A stretch of DNA of 64,000 nucleotides from Pipra filicauda (GCF_003945595.2 NW_024104898.1:124001-188000), one strand, 5' to 3'; shown: positions 1 through 15,700, numbered from the stretch's first letter. Numbers and translations: made by a program. The notes: generated from the sequence alone by a model not told the origin.

Positions 1-3000
1 GTCCTACTCACACCCCAAAGGAAAAAGTAAGGCCTTTTTTGTTTGTTTCTTTTATCCAAGACATACACCAGTTATCTTAAATAAAACCAGGATTTTATTG
101 ATAAATTCAGAAGCAGGAAGAAATACCACAGTAAAGTTAAATAAATACAAGTTCAGGTTAGGCTGAGAAATGTTTGTGGGGACTGTACAGGAAAGAACCT
201 GTTGTAACCCAGCATTCAGAGCTATTCTACTGTAGTCTTTCTTGAACCATTTTCTTTGGTTCAGTTTCTTCCTACTATCAAAATATGCTACTGCATGGTC
301 ATCATAAGTTTTATCTATTTCCCCTCATATGTTTTACCATAGACTTTTCAATGTGGCTAGTTAAGTTCTTTTGAACTGTACTCGTTTAAATAAATGCATG
401 CAAATTCAATGAGGACTATCTTTAAGAACAATTCATTAGATCTTCAACACTGTGTAAAATCTTTCATAACATAGCACAGAAAATATCAACAAAATAATTT
501 ATAAAATTATGGAACACTTAAAATCATGAAAATTTACACACAAAGAACACAGGGCAGGCTAAACAGTCTGTCACAACCTTTGAAACCTCTTATGAATTCA
601 CACCACACAATGCAAGAACTAGTGCAAAATATTACAACTAGTAAGCAATACTTACAAAATGGTTTGGATCTAATTTGGAATTGCAAAGGAATAGCATTTA
701 AAAAGGAACGGCCACTTCTCTTGCCAGATCTAGTCAGATAACTATAATATATCAAATAAACAAATTTTATAAAGAAAAAAATAAAACCTAATGTTTGAAG
801 TACCAGAGTAACTTTTATAAATTATTTCCCTATTCACCTCCCCTCTCTTTTCTTTTCTCTCTACCGCTGCACAACTTCTCTGTCTCCTTCTCCCCATTCT
901 TTCTGTACCATGAATCTTACGTGACATTTCCAAGAAGCATCCCTCAAACCCTTAGGCCATAGAACTGCGCCAATCAAAAGTGTGGTTCATTCATACTATT
1001 TTCTTCACAAAAAAATCAATTTATCTACTTTATCTGGCAGAAACCAGGTACCTTTGAAATGCCTGTTAGGTCACTGCAAGATGGAGGCAGGGAGAAACAA
1101 GAAAAAGTTGAAAAAGAAACCCCACCAGTAAAGTAAATAAAGTAAACAGATTTTGCATTTTTTTTCTTTTTGTAATTCAATATTATAGTCTTGTATGCCA
1201 TTTTGGAAGTCTTCATGGCGGATGTTACCTCAGGGTGATAAATTCAGAGATATTTTCCCAAATAAACCATTTTATAAGCTAGTCAACACACAACATTCAT
1301 CAGCCAGTATGCAGCATTTTCATTATATGGGTCAGTGTTAATAGGATTTAGAGATGCAAAAGAGTTATTAAGGCCTTCTGGTATAGAAAGACGTTCATTC
1401 ACTGAAGTGTCAGTTAGAATGATTTGTTGTACATCAGAAAGGTAAGGTTTTCAAAATGTTTAATTTTAATCTTTGAAAAAGTGTTTGGATTTGCTTTCGA
1501 ATCCTGAGGTTTGATGCCTTTTTGCTCATGTAAAGTAGAGGCGGTGGAAGCCATATACAGTTCAATAGGAAAAAAAAGGGCAGTAGACTAGTTTCAGAGA
1601 GAGACTGACATATCACCCAGAACTGTTTTTCTTTAAAAATTTCTATTGGCTGTTTACAGTTCTAATGATCAAACCCGTAGCAAGAACTCAGGTAATTTAC
1701 CTACACCATTTTATATATACACACATTCATACATATGTATATACATACATATGTTTGGTATATGTTCATTCCTTTCCAGTTCTGTTCCTTTATTATATTT
1801 GCTTCCACTCACATCAAATACACACCTCCAAGAAGGTAAACTAATTTGACTGTTTAGGTTTCACTCACTAACATAAAACTACTAAAAATGAGGTAATAAG
1901 TGAACTAAAGACACTTAAGTAACTGTCATGTTTTCAAGGCTACAAATGATGTTTGCAGGCAGCTTTCATTTCTGCTTCAGTTTGTTGGGGGAAAGCACCC
2001 ATTTCTCTCACTACAAGTGTTAAGAATTTAAACCATTATTATGAGGTTATTATTTTAGTATCTATTTTTGAGTCCAGTCATGCCAAGTGGTACTTATCTT
2101 TTGTAATGCAAGTGAGCTGATTGAAGAAACTGAAAACTGATTCCCTTTTACATTCCATGAAATAAGTGAAAACAGGACTATATCTAGCTCACGTTATCAT
2201 ATTAACATTTCAGTTATGGATTCAAAATCTTGCAGGGTGTATTCAAAATCCACATGATATCTTGAGTGCTAAAGTTTTCAAGACGATCTGTGCATTAGCA
2301 AATAAATAGGCAATGTAAGAATACAAGTTTAGGCACAGATGTAGCAGCTAGTAACACAAAGTCTGAAGCTACTTCACCTAAGGATGAAGAAATTCAGACA
2401 ACAATAGTTTGTTCATCACTGTACCAAAAGGGGAAGGTCTCTGATGTAACTGCAATCCTTTAAGATACACAAAATTAAGCTGAGAGGCATGAGGGACCAG
2501 ACGGCAATTTTCTAAACTGGGGCCTAGTAGAAGTCAATTTACATATTCTCTGCTGCAAATAAATATTGTTATATTAAGTATTTGCACTACAGTAACCATC
2601 TTATGCTTCTGCATACCAAAGTAAACAGCATCAACTTCACAATAATTACTCCAAGCATTCTCACCAACCTTTCCCATAAAAAGGCTGAACTTTGAGGTGT
2701 CCAAAACCCAGCTGTTGAAATAGGTATGAAGGACAGACAACAAGATATAACTCGTATAATAGGCAAGTTCTGGTATAACAAACAACTTAAAATCTGTAAA
2801 GCATGTAGTAAGCTGAACAGAGCAGGAATATCCTGCCTGCACATCACAAAGTATACACTTCACACATCTCCGAGGTCAGAGGGAAAATGCCAGGCATCCT
2901 CACAACAATCAAAGGCATTTAAAAAAAAAAAATTTAAAAAATAAGAGAAGTGCGGATTTCTGCTGTGGTCAGAAGTACAGTCAGAGGTCGATGAGAGGTA

Positions 3001-6000
3001 CTGCTGAAGGAGGCTGAGTAGCAGCAACAAGTACTACGCACAAATTAATAGGTTTACACAAAAAATTGTGCTAAAATCAGACTGTGTTGAGAAGGAGTTT
3101 TCCCATTCTTTTACTGGAATTTCTTTCAGTACTAATTTATTTTGTTCTCCACCACTCTTCCATTTCACTAAGAAAGTATTGATTGATTACCAAAAAACAA
3201 TAGTCAAAACATAAAGGAAGCTTTGCTTCCTGTTTCCATTACTGCCTCTCTCCCCAAAGAGATAACCATATGGTTATGTGGTTTATATGCATAAAAGCAT
3301 CAAATATCAATTTTTAATTTTTTGTGGATTCATCACATCGGTGTTCAGTTGTATGGAAGGCAGTTTAGCCAATCTGTTCTTTCTGCAATTTACACTGCTA
3401 TATGGATAAATCTTTAAGGAAATTAAAAGCTAATGTGCCTTCCATCTTCCTGTTATTGAAATGCATCATTGAAACTATATTCCTTGTGGTTTACCCTGTA
3501 CTTTTTCTCCTCTATTGTACATTGTCTTCATCACATTCACCCATATTCTTTCTGAACTCTTATTGATCTGTCTTTATCATTTCTCCCGCACAAGCTTTCT
3601 CTTTACTCAAGTCCTGTACTCTGCTTCTTACATTCTTCATTCCATGTAAAAATTTTTCTAAAAATCAGACTTAAAATCCACAGACTCAGTTGGGTCCATA
3701 TTACACAGTTCTTCCAAGATCAAACAAATCAAACACACTATGAGTTGTCTTTTCTCACTTCAACAGAGGTGCATTCCTTGTTAGACTACATTTATTTTCA
3801 CGCATTACTTTTTGCCCAGTGCTCTGCTCCTCAAATGTAACTAAAACATCTTCAGGTTGACCACTGGCCTCAGAATTGCTAGCAGATATGTATCAAAGTT
3901 CATTAAATGTTTTGAACCAAAAAATCTGCCAAACAGCATTGGCTTGAGCAGTTCACAGGCTTCTGTGGCGATAGCAAAGTTTTCTCCTACAAAGATTTTC
4001 ACTGTATCTGTACAGTTACAGAGCCTTCCATCTGCATTTCAGTTTGTAACTGTCCCAATGTCTGATGGTCCTGGCAACCACTCACACATGTCTTTAAACT
4101 TCCTGGAATTGCACTAAGGTTTTGTTTGGTTTCTTGTTTTTCCACTTTCTCACTGTACCTTTCTTCTTCTACCACTACAAAACTGCAAACACTTGTTCAT
4201 TGCATTCCTTCCAACTGTACAAATTTGCTGTGGCCCAAATCCATTTCTCGCTTTACATACATGCAAGGAATAACAAGAGGCTGCTAAAGAACTGCCAGTC
4301 CTTTTGCCCTCACAGCAAGCAGCCTAGTGCTAGTGAGTTTGCTCCAAAGGGTGCACCTTCCTCAATTGTAAGCAACAATTTAGCGGAGTAACCTAAATTT
4401 TTCCCAGTTCTGCCAGCCAGGTAGAAAAGCATTGAATTAAATTTTCAGACACTCAGTAAGAATTTCAGTTGGGTTTAGGAGCAAGATCAGTGTGCCTTAA
4501 ATTTTAGTGACCTATTCAATGCTAATACTTTTCAAAAAGGAGCTGTTCTATATACGTTTAAGTAATGTCTCTTGTCAATAGATGAGGCAGGTAACATTTC
4601 TGATTTATCTACCATAAAGCTGCACTTTGAAATCTCAGAGGCAAGTGATGATGCAGTTGGGAGGAGGTGAACAGTGCCACATGCCACAGAAACAGTAAGG
4701 TGTAACATTTTACAGTATCTAGTAGCACAAGATAAAATAGCTCTTAAATAACAGGCAGTCTCTGCCAGGAAGAAAGCCACAGAATGCTTCCTGAAAGGTA
4801 AATTGGAAGAGATGGTCTGAAAGTGTAATTGAAACACTCAGAAGAATAACAGCATTGAAAGCTAGTCCTGTACTCAGACTGATCAAGGAATTTTCATAAA
4901 ATCATGACTTTTTCCCCTCAGTGAGGGAGATCCTCAGTGAGGACATCCACAAACTCAGAATCACCCATGAAGACTGACATGACTATGTTGAATAAGAACC
5001 CTGGAAAATTCTTCCACTGTAAAACCCTGGAGTCCCTTCTTGCTCATCATGTTATCAAAATGCTCCCCTGAGCTTTCTAATAGAGTCTGCCATCTTATGC
5101 ATCACCAGCAAGATGAAAACAGCTTTACAAAGTGTGTAGCCTGGCCAGCCTTGAAGCAGACAAGCTTGCACAACTACAATGGAAGGGAGCTCATTTTTCT
5201 GCACCAGTGAATGTCCTCAGCCATGGAGTAAACTACAAAGTGTTAAACCTAATATCATATCTACCCCAAAAGCAAATAGATAAGAAAGGAATGCAAATGT
5301 ATCCAAAATTGCTATATCAAAACCACTGCCTCAGCATTTCATCCATCAAATAGCTAACTTATACATACATCTGTTTCAAAACTCTAAGAGGAAGTGATCC
5401 CTTCACCAGAAATAAAACCAAAATTGTTATTGCCATCTATCAAGCATTCCTTGTTCCTAAAAACAAAGTTGCTGTACAGAAATGACATGACTTGTCAACC
5501 ATGTAACAGCACAATATATTTTAGTAGTTTACAGGTTTTCTCAAACGTTCAAATTTTCCACCTCACAGCATTAAATTTAATTATATAACAATGAACTTCT
5601 GCCCTTATGTAACTTTTTGGCCTGAAGTTGCTGCAACTATCTGGTGGGTATAAATGAAATTTTACAAATGCTTTTTAAAAGACAGAATGTTTCATATAAC
5701 AGTATTAGACCTTAGAAAATAAAGGTCTTGAATTTTGCCACATCAGTATAGAAAAGAAAAAAAGAGTGATAATCTTTGAGGAATGCTATACTTGTTCATG
5801 CAGCACAAACTACTGGAAGCAGCTACCTCATCTATTGTTCATACAATTCTGCATGATTTTCATTATTTTTCTAGTTTTGCAACTACAATATCTTAAACAA
5901 AAACAAATAGATTATTTTCCTGAAGCCTTTACAGTTAAGTTTAACTTTCTTTTTTTTTTTAAACTCTGCATGGAAAAGAGAAGAAAAAGGAAGAAAGTCC

Positions 6001-6593
6001 CCTAAGTTTTCACCATTACTTAAAAGCAAAAGTAAGCTTAAGTTTTTACTGTCTTGGACTGACTTTCTATAGTATTAGAAATATTAAAATACAGAAATTA
6101 GTACCTTACATTGAGTCACATTTACCTATGTATATTCATCAGTGGAAAATCAAAAACTTACAGGACTCAGAATGTAATGAGTGACTTCGTTTTTCAGATT
6201 CAGTCCAAAAAAATCCTGTCTCTTGTATAGATTATCATGTCACAGTCAGCACAGACCAGAAAGGCAAAGCCTGCAATCTACACAGAAAAGTTTCCAGCAA
6301 TACAAATAAACCATTAAATTGAAACAATGCCGACTTCTAAACACTTTGCAACCGTATCTCAAGAGGTTTCATTTGACTTAGTGCTGCCATTCAACTAAAA
6401 AAAATAATTTATGGTGCTTTTAAGATGTGAATCTCAAGAGTTACTTCCATACTTATTGCTTAATATAATGAAATTTGCCACAATTGCTCTAATCTCCAAC
6501 TAGGGAACCCTGAAATCTTCCCGGTAAACAAAAATTTTGTTCAACAGCATTAAGTGCATTTATATATAAAGATAATGTCATCTTGATGCTTAC
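1..6593 (-). other. STRN: STRN intron 5 (partial)
   Basis: I looked for the next striatin exon (acidic linker with an SDEDEDD-type run, then WD40) on the minus strand and saw none, so this stretch is read as intron running off the left edge. It is AT-rich with stop-dense frames. It contains a TA/CA-rich tract near 1711-1755, a short direct repeat (cctcagtgagg) at 4917-4927 and 4932-4942, and T or A runs. No recognisable transposon or RNA gene was seen. Confidence 0.7.
1711..1755. repeat. TA/CATA-rich microsatellite
   Basis: Degenerate alternation of tatata, cacaca and catatgtatata steps, including two copies of tacatatgt. It is simple sequence in STRN intron 5 with no further meaning visible. 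Confidence 0.7.
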
Positions 6594-6758
6594 CCGATCA
6601 TTGTGCTTTCTTTAATCTGGCCCTCTGTGCCATTTACCATCGGCTCTTGATTTCTGTTTTCTTTTTCTGAAGCATCACTTGAGAGGCCCAATAAAGCTCG
6701 CACTCGTTTTGACTTCACATCCAATATCGTGTCCGTGTAGCCCACTTCTTGTAGATAC
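6594..6758 (-). CDS. STRN: STRN exon 5 (calmodulin-binding segment)
   Basis: This 165-nt exon completes Gln188, codes residues 189-242 and ends with two bases (GG) of codon 243 before gtaagc. It contains [20 protein letters not shown] followed by ALLGLSSD. The basic amphipathic [10 protein letters not shown] (203-212) is the striatin Ca2+/calmodulin-binding site. The tail ([18 protein letters not shown], then IKESTMI) is a hydrophilic linker that diverges more from mammals than the upstream exons do. This is the last STRN exon I can find in the window. Confidence 0.95.
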
Positions 6759-9700
6759 CTGTAGGAACAGAACTCATGCTAACCTTCCATGCACATCCCA
6801 CTTATGCAAAAACAGTAGATGAAAACTTCTCCCTAAACTCATCTTCAACCCCTTAGCTTAGCAAAGGGTGGTGCTGAGCTAATGAAACATGCTTATAAAT
6901 CATCCTGTACCAGCTGCAGAGGGATTGTCTCTTGCAGTACCAGCCTCTACAGTCACTGAGAAGCCTAGCAGTCAGAGGTTATACAATACGTTATTCATTC
7001 ATTTACTAAAATGGGTGGAAAAGCACTTTCAATTAAAATATTTACAACTGCTTTATAAAAATCACCACAGTTGTATGTACAACATGGTCATTTTATTCCT
7101 CGACACATGGAAACTAGATACAAGAAGTATCAGATATGTTCCAATATAAACATTAGAAGCCTAGAAAACAGAGAAAATAAAACCCAAACTCTACAGCTGT
7201 AGCTATTAGTGAGAGTTGTTATTTATGATGCACTAGGCTTGATAAAATCTTTGTCTTGCCTTTCCTTTATTCTGCAATGGATCTGCTAAATATTAATTTG
7301 TCTTCCCTATAAAGGCTGGGCAGCAAGCATCCTTGTATGAAAACCTCAAAGTCTAAAGTTGGCTCTTTAGGTCTAAAGTTGGTTCTTTCATCAATATGCC
7401 ATATTGCCTTTGAGGGAAACAGGAGGAATATATGATTTAAAAAAGAAAAATTAAAAATTGGTCTCTGTCCTTCCCTCCAGAATCTGGAGTTAATAGCACT
7501 GAAGTGATTAAATGGTTAATATTCTAGACAACTCTAAAGAAGGGAAATGCTATCTTACAGTAACAGCTGTTACAAATCAAGGACATGCACTCTTCCTGCA
7601 AGAACATTCTCCTCCAATTATTTAACAATATCATTCACATAACCACATTAGGAGAGAAATACTCATGGTTGGCTATAGAAAAATCAAAAAAAGTCACCTA
7701 TGCAAAACAGAGTCTGTTGGTAATATGCACTCTATTCAGCACTATGTCACTCATGAATTGCACTGAGAAGGAATGACTTGTCTTCAGACTCACTGATCCA
7801 AGTCAAGACCACTCTATTTACATTTACCCAACATGCATGTAAAGATTTGAGCTCTTGCAAAAGAAAAGCATCCAACAGACAAATTTAACTTCTGAACAAT
7901 TCCTTGGATAAAGGTCCTTTTATATAAGCTCCAGACTGTCCTTATTGATTCACACCCCTCTCATTTAATCCTTTGTAACACACCAAATATCTTAGCAACT
8001 AATTTATTCATTATGATCACAATTCAAAAACCAATTTAGATTTATAGATATTTGCTTCATTCAGATGAACTGAGAATTATAAAATGTCTCATCTAGCCTC
8101 TTGGATGTTACTCTTTTCTGCACCTCAAACAGGTAAAAATAAAAGTTTTCCCTCTCCAGTGCTAGCTGTTTTTATTTTACACAATAAAATTCTGATCTTA
8201 GCAGAATTACTTGTGTGTGTTGTTTTTTAATCGCAAGGTGCCATGACCCACTGTTCTCCCAAGCAAATTGTTCGATTATACTCATTGAAAGAAAAGTAAA
8301 TGAGATCAGGCATTTGTGATTTGACAAAGCTTCTCACCTGAAGTTCTGAAATACTAAAATGTTTCAAAAACCAAGGAAAAGCAGGGCAGGAGCTGAATGA
8401 ACTTCATCACGCACACTAACTTTTCTTTCAATAAAATCTAAAAATCACATTTCATTACCAGATTTGTTCTTTTGCATTCAATATCTGAGTCCTTTTTTCA
8501 ACACTTACTGTCTTAGCAGTTGTCGTCCTTGTTTCCATATTAGCTGACTATTCTGTTGTGGTTGAATCTCTGCCTCATTCCCTTCATCTGAAAAAGATTA
8601 TTTTATTAATTTTTTTTCCTTTTCCTATTTTCATAAAAGATGCCCATCCACTTGTAAAGACAAATGTGATCTGTCTTAAAATGATTAGGAATGGTTTAAT
8701 TAAAAAAAAAATAAATTCAAAGTGCCAATAATCAAGAGAGAAAAAAAAATGCACATAGCACATAATTGTAGTACTACATACACATAAAATTTGCCAGGAA
8801 CATCCTACTCTATGAGAGCAACTTCCACTAGTCATTCATGCCTTCCCTTTGGTCTCACATCCCCAAGTCCCATCTAATACTTTTTCTTTCAGGGTACATA
8901 ATGACATAAACAATCTCAAGTTCCATTTTTGCATTAGCCTTCAAAAATAACTGCTGCTCATATTAAGTTTGAATACAAATATTTTAACTGCTAACGATAT
9001 CAAATGCAACTGCAGCATGACATCGATTTTCAACTCACCTTGACAGTTCGACATAAACAAACAGATCTGCTCAATTTAAATTCATCCTTATTTGTATTAG
9101 TTTTGTAGAAGGAAAAAACCAAGCAAACAGTAGGGATTGTTTGTTTATTTTTTAACTGAAAAGCTATTGAAAAATTTTCACCACATTTTCCCCAACCATA
9201 AATTTCTATAAAAATGTTACTACCCTAGAAAAATCTACAAAAAAAAATAATTTTGCTGCTCTGGTAAGAAAACTATCTGAATGTTGGCAATAAACAGGTA
9301 TGTGTTAATTGCATGTACAGCTTCAAACTACACAATGGTGCGGTTCTTTTATTGTCCTCCAGGAGATGCATATTCTTCCCAAGATAAGAGATCTTGATTT
9401 ATTGTCTATGAAAACCACTACAAAACTTGAAAACTTTGTGGTCCAAACACTGAAGGATGAACAATCTTCCTATGTAAACAAAAATTAAGAACAAGAAAAA
9501 CCTCTAGTATAATCCTATGAGTAACTTGATATGGGATGTGGGAAAGCTGTTATTTTCATCAGGAAGCCATTTACCTTTAAACTGAATTAATGCCACACAC
9601 AAAAAAATCCCAACACCTACCCAAAGAAACTATCAAAGATTGATCAGAATTCACATGCAAGGAGAGCCATATGAGTTTTAGCCACCTCGAATTCACAAAT

Positions 9701-12700
9701 TCATTTAATAGCAACCACAGGAAATAATCAATTGCACAATAATTTTCCAATGACAACTGAACACAGGTGGATCCGAAGCACAGCTACCAAAGCTCAGTCT
9801 ATAATTATTAAAACATGATTGAGGTAAATCTGCCTGAAAATTCCTTTGGAAAGCAAAAACTCTTCTTCTGAAGGCACTATTAACTACATCCACAGGCAAG
9901 AATGCTCTTGTGCTTAGTCTCCTCAAATCTGATGACCACTAGCAGTGACAATGGTTCATAGATAAGAACGGAGGGACTTGCATCATAAGCAAATAACAGC
10001 AGAAGGTATCACAAATAGTATAATTTTTTTTTTTTTAAAGGCATCCCTTTAACAGGAGATGGAACTCTTTTCTTCTAAATTGTGTTACTGATTCCCAAGT
10101 GATTATAAAGAAAACAATCAAAAAGGACCCATTTGGAAGAACTGCTACAAACACTTTCACATTTTTTCATGACTGGGCAGGAAAAACAGGGACAGAGCAG
10201 TGAAAATATATGGACATTCAACTAAGTATCTATCAAAGACAACTTCAAAGGAGCGTTATAACAAAGTTTCTATAACAAAGTTTCTACTTTAAGTGTATCA
10301 CTAATCAGTCCATATTTAATATAGAACAAAAGTATACATTTCTGATAGCTACATATATAGAATACAATGGGATAAATGAGGATAATGGAATTTTAACAAA
10401 AGTAATTGCACTAAAGTTCATTTTGCAGAAGTAATGCACAGGCTATGGCTCTGCTCGCAAGACAAGCCTTGCATGACATTCCTCCCCTGGAAACTGGAGC
10501 AACATGCTGTAGCTGCATTCTGAGAAATTACAAAAAAAAAAAAGTTGTCTAGGATTTTAGTATGGTCAGAACAAGGTTTTCTAATGGTCCAAATAAAGAC
10601 TGGAGTCTTCCACTTAGTAACACCAAATTAAGTATTTCTTCAGTTAAGGAAACAACCTTGATAATAACACGGAGTAAAATATCTCAAAAATTCATTATAA
10701 CTTGAACAAGAAAAGCCTGGTATAAAGTTTTAGCAGTTGGTGTGGGGTTGGATTTATTGTTTGTTTACGGTTTTATTAATGACCTTCTAAAACTAATGAG
10801 GTAAGAATTAACCATGACAGTAAACCAGACCATCCCCTCCACAAACCAAGCGACAAAGCTGAGGTCTGCAGACTTTCTATGATCTACCTTTATGTACAGG
10901 GGCTCCAATTTCATTTTAGTAAGAGTATCAGGGGACTAAGATACAAAAAACATCACCTATTACTTCTTTCAATGGCTTGACCTGTAACCAAATCTCTGTA
11001 CCTCTTCTTTTTTTTCTGAGGAAAAGATAGGGAGATAGAGGGATAAAAGGAAATAATTTAAATTCTTAATTTCTCAAGTTCAGTGCTTATATCTATTCGT
11101 CTGAAGTAGGAGATGAAAACTCTGTGAAAGTAAATCAGCTTTCCAGAGACCAAGGCACAAAACTGTCCTCTTACAGCATTACACTGAAGTTAGTTGAATG
11201 CATCTCCAATGATGATTTGAATTCTCTAAATAAATCCCCCACTCACAAACTCTCACTTATGTCTAATATGTACTTTCATTATTTTTCTCCTGAAATATCA
11301 CTGAGGTAATTGAACAAAACATTATGTACTATATATTTCATTCAGATAAATTATCCAAAGATAAAAGGATTCTACAGCTATGAATCTAGTATCATCCTGT
11401 TCTAAAATATCCATACACATTACTAAGGGAGAGAAAAAACTATTCTCCAAGAGTAGATTTTTCATTTGGGTTTGGATTTTTTTAAATCTAAACTAATTTG
11501 ATTTATTAATAGACTCTTTTAGAGCATTAGCATTATTTTTAATTGTACAAGAGTAAAATAGTCTTTATTAATTACCTCTATTCTCACTGCTTCCATTTAG
11601 CAACTTATTTTATCAACACTATCAATTCAGCATTTGCACAAACTGCAGTTATGTTTTTATGCCAGTAATGAACTAATGTTTAATAAATTCTTACCAGAAT
11701 CATAGTTTGGTGGCTTCATATCTCCCTGATTCAATTCTGTGCCATATTTTAATTTGTGATATTTAGCCCTGAAAGAAAACAAAGGAAAAAAAATGGAAAA
11801 AAAAAAAACTATTAGCACATATAAAGGGTATCTCTAAACACACAAATGTCACCAATTTTCACTTGAAAAGCCATTCCTTTCTTCTAGTCTAGGAACAACA
11901 CAAAACAAATCATTTGACCACAACTTCCGATAAGTGATTTCGTTTAATTATTTTTTCCGAGGTTTACATGCAAAGTGAATAGTGATGAAACACAGGGATC
12001 AGTAGACTGCAGATTTTACAAAATGTTCTTGCTACAGAAAAGGTTCCCTCCCTGTGGACACAAGCTACTCTTCTGCTTCCCTCCTCCAGTGTTTCACTGT
12101 GAAACATTTTTTACTATCCATGTCAGTTCAGCACCACCTACTTCATATCTCATATTGTCACCTCCATTAAGCAAACTTTAGTTTTATTCTTCGAAATGCT
12201 GTACTTTCCAACAGCAGCAAGCTCTCATTCAGAACTATTATAAGTGAAATTTAGCAGTGACAGCTCACCTACCCCAGTTTCTCTCAAAGCTGCTACATCT
12301 GTCACTTGACCAAGTGCAAAATCAAGACTTCTCTTCCAAAAATATTTAGTCTTCAGAAGGCCTAATGTAATAAACCCCACAAAGCATGCCATACAATGAC
12401 AAGAGTAGCTATTTAAAAAAAAAGGAAATGCTTTTTAATTTGAAAAGCTTCATCCTACAGAGTCAGTAAAGACTTTTAAACACACAGAATAACACCACAG
12501 TAGTATAGGATTGCAAATGCACACATAAATTCTTCAAGATTCATTAGAGTAGTCTTACAACACCATAATAGAGAAACTGAGGCAAAGAAAGCCTTAGCTA
12601 GTTTCACAATCTGTCCCCTCCTTCTCTCACACTCACTGTAATTTTATAAGATTGTTTTCTGCCAAATATGAAAATTTAGACAACTCAAAACAAAATCCTG

Positions 12701-15700
12701 ATGCCCTATAAAGTTTTGTAGACATTCACAACTGGGTAGAAGAGTGGCACTTATACTAGTTCCTACCCAGAACAAAAGGCAGAGAACTCAGAAAATGCTG
12801 ACTGTGCAGCCCGGCAGTAGTGGGACAACCATCAAATACACACATACACACAGTTCCAATGCAAATGTACAGAGCTAGGTGTAGGGCAGCAAGACACAGG
12901 CTACAAAAGATAAAAAACCCTCTCAAATACACCAACATGAAAATGAGTGCATTAATTCTACTAGTCACAAGGGAATTCTTCCACTCAAAATTTGTTTTTT
13001 AAAAAATTAACAGGTGTGACACTTTGTAATTGTATGAGGCAAGTCTCGCTAAGCTCAAATGACTGTATAAAGAACGACTGTAGAAAATGTTTTCACGTTA
13101 CCTACACCTCTTGATTGTTACATACACCTCTTGGTTGTTTCTCAAACATCTTCACTGCATTACTGTTTTCTTTTGCCTTTTCTTATTTCACCAAGAAAAC
13201 TCATTATTTCTAACAAAATGGTGCTGAGGGAACTGATGCTTGGTAGTTCTTATGCTTCAGTATTGACAGTACTAGCTTCCTACTAATCCAACTGCTTTTT
13301 AATGATAATAAACATTTAACTCTGAATGAGAAGGGTAAGTGAAGAGTGAAGAAGTGCCTCTTAGGTGTAGCAACATAGACAAACGAAGGAACCAACTCCT
13401 CAAGAGCCAGAGCATTAAGTTCTAACTCAGCTGAGCAGCAACCATCAAGGAAAGGAGAAAGGATGCACTTGGAATGTATTAACAGTAATAAGTGAAGGTT
13501 AAACATTCTGGTCAGTACAGAAAAGAACAAGAAAGAACAGAACAAAATCAAAGCTGAATGCTCAATCAAAATATTTATCTTTCCTTTTCCAACTATCTGT
13601 TTCTTACACCTCACCAGCAGAGAGATGTTACCCTGGTAAAATATTATTGTTTAATACTGAGGCTATGTTTACTTTTTCCCTCACCATCACTAATAAAAAG
13701 TAATGGTTAATCAAGAATTAGGAAATCCTCTACTCTATCATCAACCTACCTCACCAACTTTAAACATTACAATTTTTTTATACAGTCATGAATTCAAGTG
13801 ACCTTACTGTTTAATCTATTTTGATTTGACTTAACATAGCAAATATTAATACTCTACTTTAATCTGGATTACTGACATATGCTGTGTTCTACTCAATTCC
13901 TTCAAATAATTTCAGAAAGCAGTTAGTTTTTGTAGCATTTGCTTTTAGTTCATCGGTCTTATGCAGAGTTCCCCTATGCTCTAAGTATTCACTAATTTTC
14001 TTATCAGGTTTTTGTTAATAATTTCCTACCTAAGTAAAATATTTGCTAGGTTCACTGAAAGGATCATTCCTTGTACATTTCCTTTTCCTCAGATCTCTCA
14101 CATGTTCTCCAAAATCCATCTTTTAAAGATTCAGTCTGCAGATTTTTAAACTTCTCAGTATATTTATTTCCATCTCCTAAATCCATGTATGCTCATTTTT
14201 TAAATTTCTTTCCCTCTTAAATCATCAGTAATAGTCTCCTTTCCTCTTAGTGAAAGCATTATAAAGTCAGTTCAACAAAATGAGACTTTTTCATTCTATT
14301 CACATTTTAAACTGTTAATAGCAGGTTTTTGTAACTGGTTGCACCTCATAATGCAACAGCTTTTAAAGCTTTTGTTGTTATTCTTTACTTCAAGAGGATA
14401 ATGCAGATTACATGGTCTTGTACACCACTGGCCCTTAAATCTATTTTAAGGCCAAGCTGGACTAAGATTTCATCTTTTAGAAGATCTAACTCTGTATATC
14501 ACAGGCAGAGACCAGTAGCACTACAGATAAGGCAGAAGAACCGGAGAGGTTGTTCTTCTAACAGAGAGGTAACTGAGGAGCTGAAAATCCAAAAAACCAA
14601 TACTTATTTTCAATATTGCTGGGAAAGTTAAAAACAAAAAGCACAAAATGACAAAAAAACCCCAATGCTATAGTCAAACCTAAATTAAAATAATTTAGTA
14701 CAAATTCCTGTGTCTGAGCAAGTCACAGACTTGAAACAGAAGCATGAGTATCATGTCATAGTATTTGACTCAGTGAACTCATTTTCAGCTACAGTATGCT
14801 TCTAAAGTTCAGAGGAATATTAAAAAAAAAAAATCCCATAAAATCAATATAGACCACTAACAGTCCATCAAGGAAGTATTTTCTACACTTCTTCAAGCAG
14901 CAAGTATGAGATTTATTTTCAGAAACTTTTTTATGGTACACCTGAAAATATCACAGGTATGAAAGAGAAACAATCTTCTTTCTAAAGAACACTAAGAAAA
15001 GGGCTGAAAACCGTGATTCAGACACCAAGACTGGAAGGCAGAGTCTTGACCATTCAGTTATACATATTGTAATCAAAGGTTATCAAACTTCTCACAAAAT
15101 AACCTTGAATTCTTTTCTACACAAATTGTGATTATAGCTTATTCCATTAGCGCATTTTAATTTAATCTATTTCTATAATAACATCTTCTGCCCACCTGTC
15201 ACACCTATTTTCACTTTTTCAGAAATCACACGGGCCACTTATTAACAGCTTTAAAATGGCCTTCTGCAGATCACAGCAGTGCAATACCATCATCACAAAA
15301 AAGAGAAGAAGTCTTTTTTTGTGTAAATAAGTACAAAGTAAAATCAGTGTTTCTCCAACCTTTGCATCATCTGGTCAAAAACAAGTGGTTTGGGGGAAAG
15401 AAAAAGGGAAACAAGTCACAAAGATTTATTATCTGAACTTGTTCAACTTGAATGATTTACCTTCCATTACATATGGATCATTAGCAGTATGCAGAGACAG
15501 AGAAATTACTTGAAAATAACTACCTGAAGGATACAACTTCATAGAAGGTATTTTCCATCTGAAAACCAGCCTTCAAGTTGTTTGGAAGAAAGATATTTTG
15601 GTACTGTGAAAATACATTGCTGGGTAGATGCCCTCACTAAGATAAGAATGAATATTAGCACTGCTTTGGCTTTTGCCTTTCACTACACAATTCTCCCTTT

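Noticed and set aside
13210..13614. Minus-strand open frame of 134 codons in STRN intron 2
   Set aside because: No family resemblance, AT-rich hydrophobic translation typical of chance, and no splice context.
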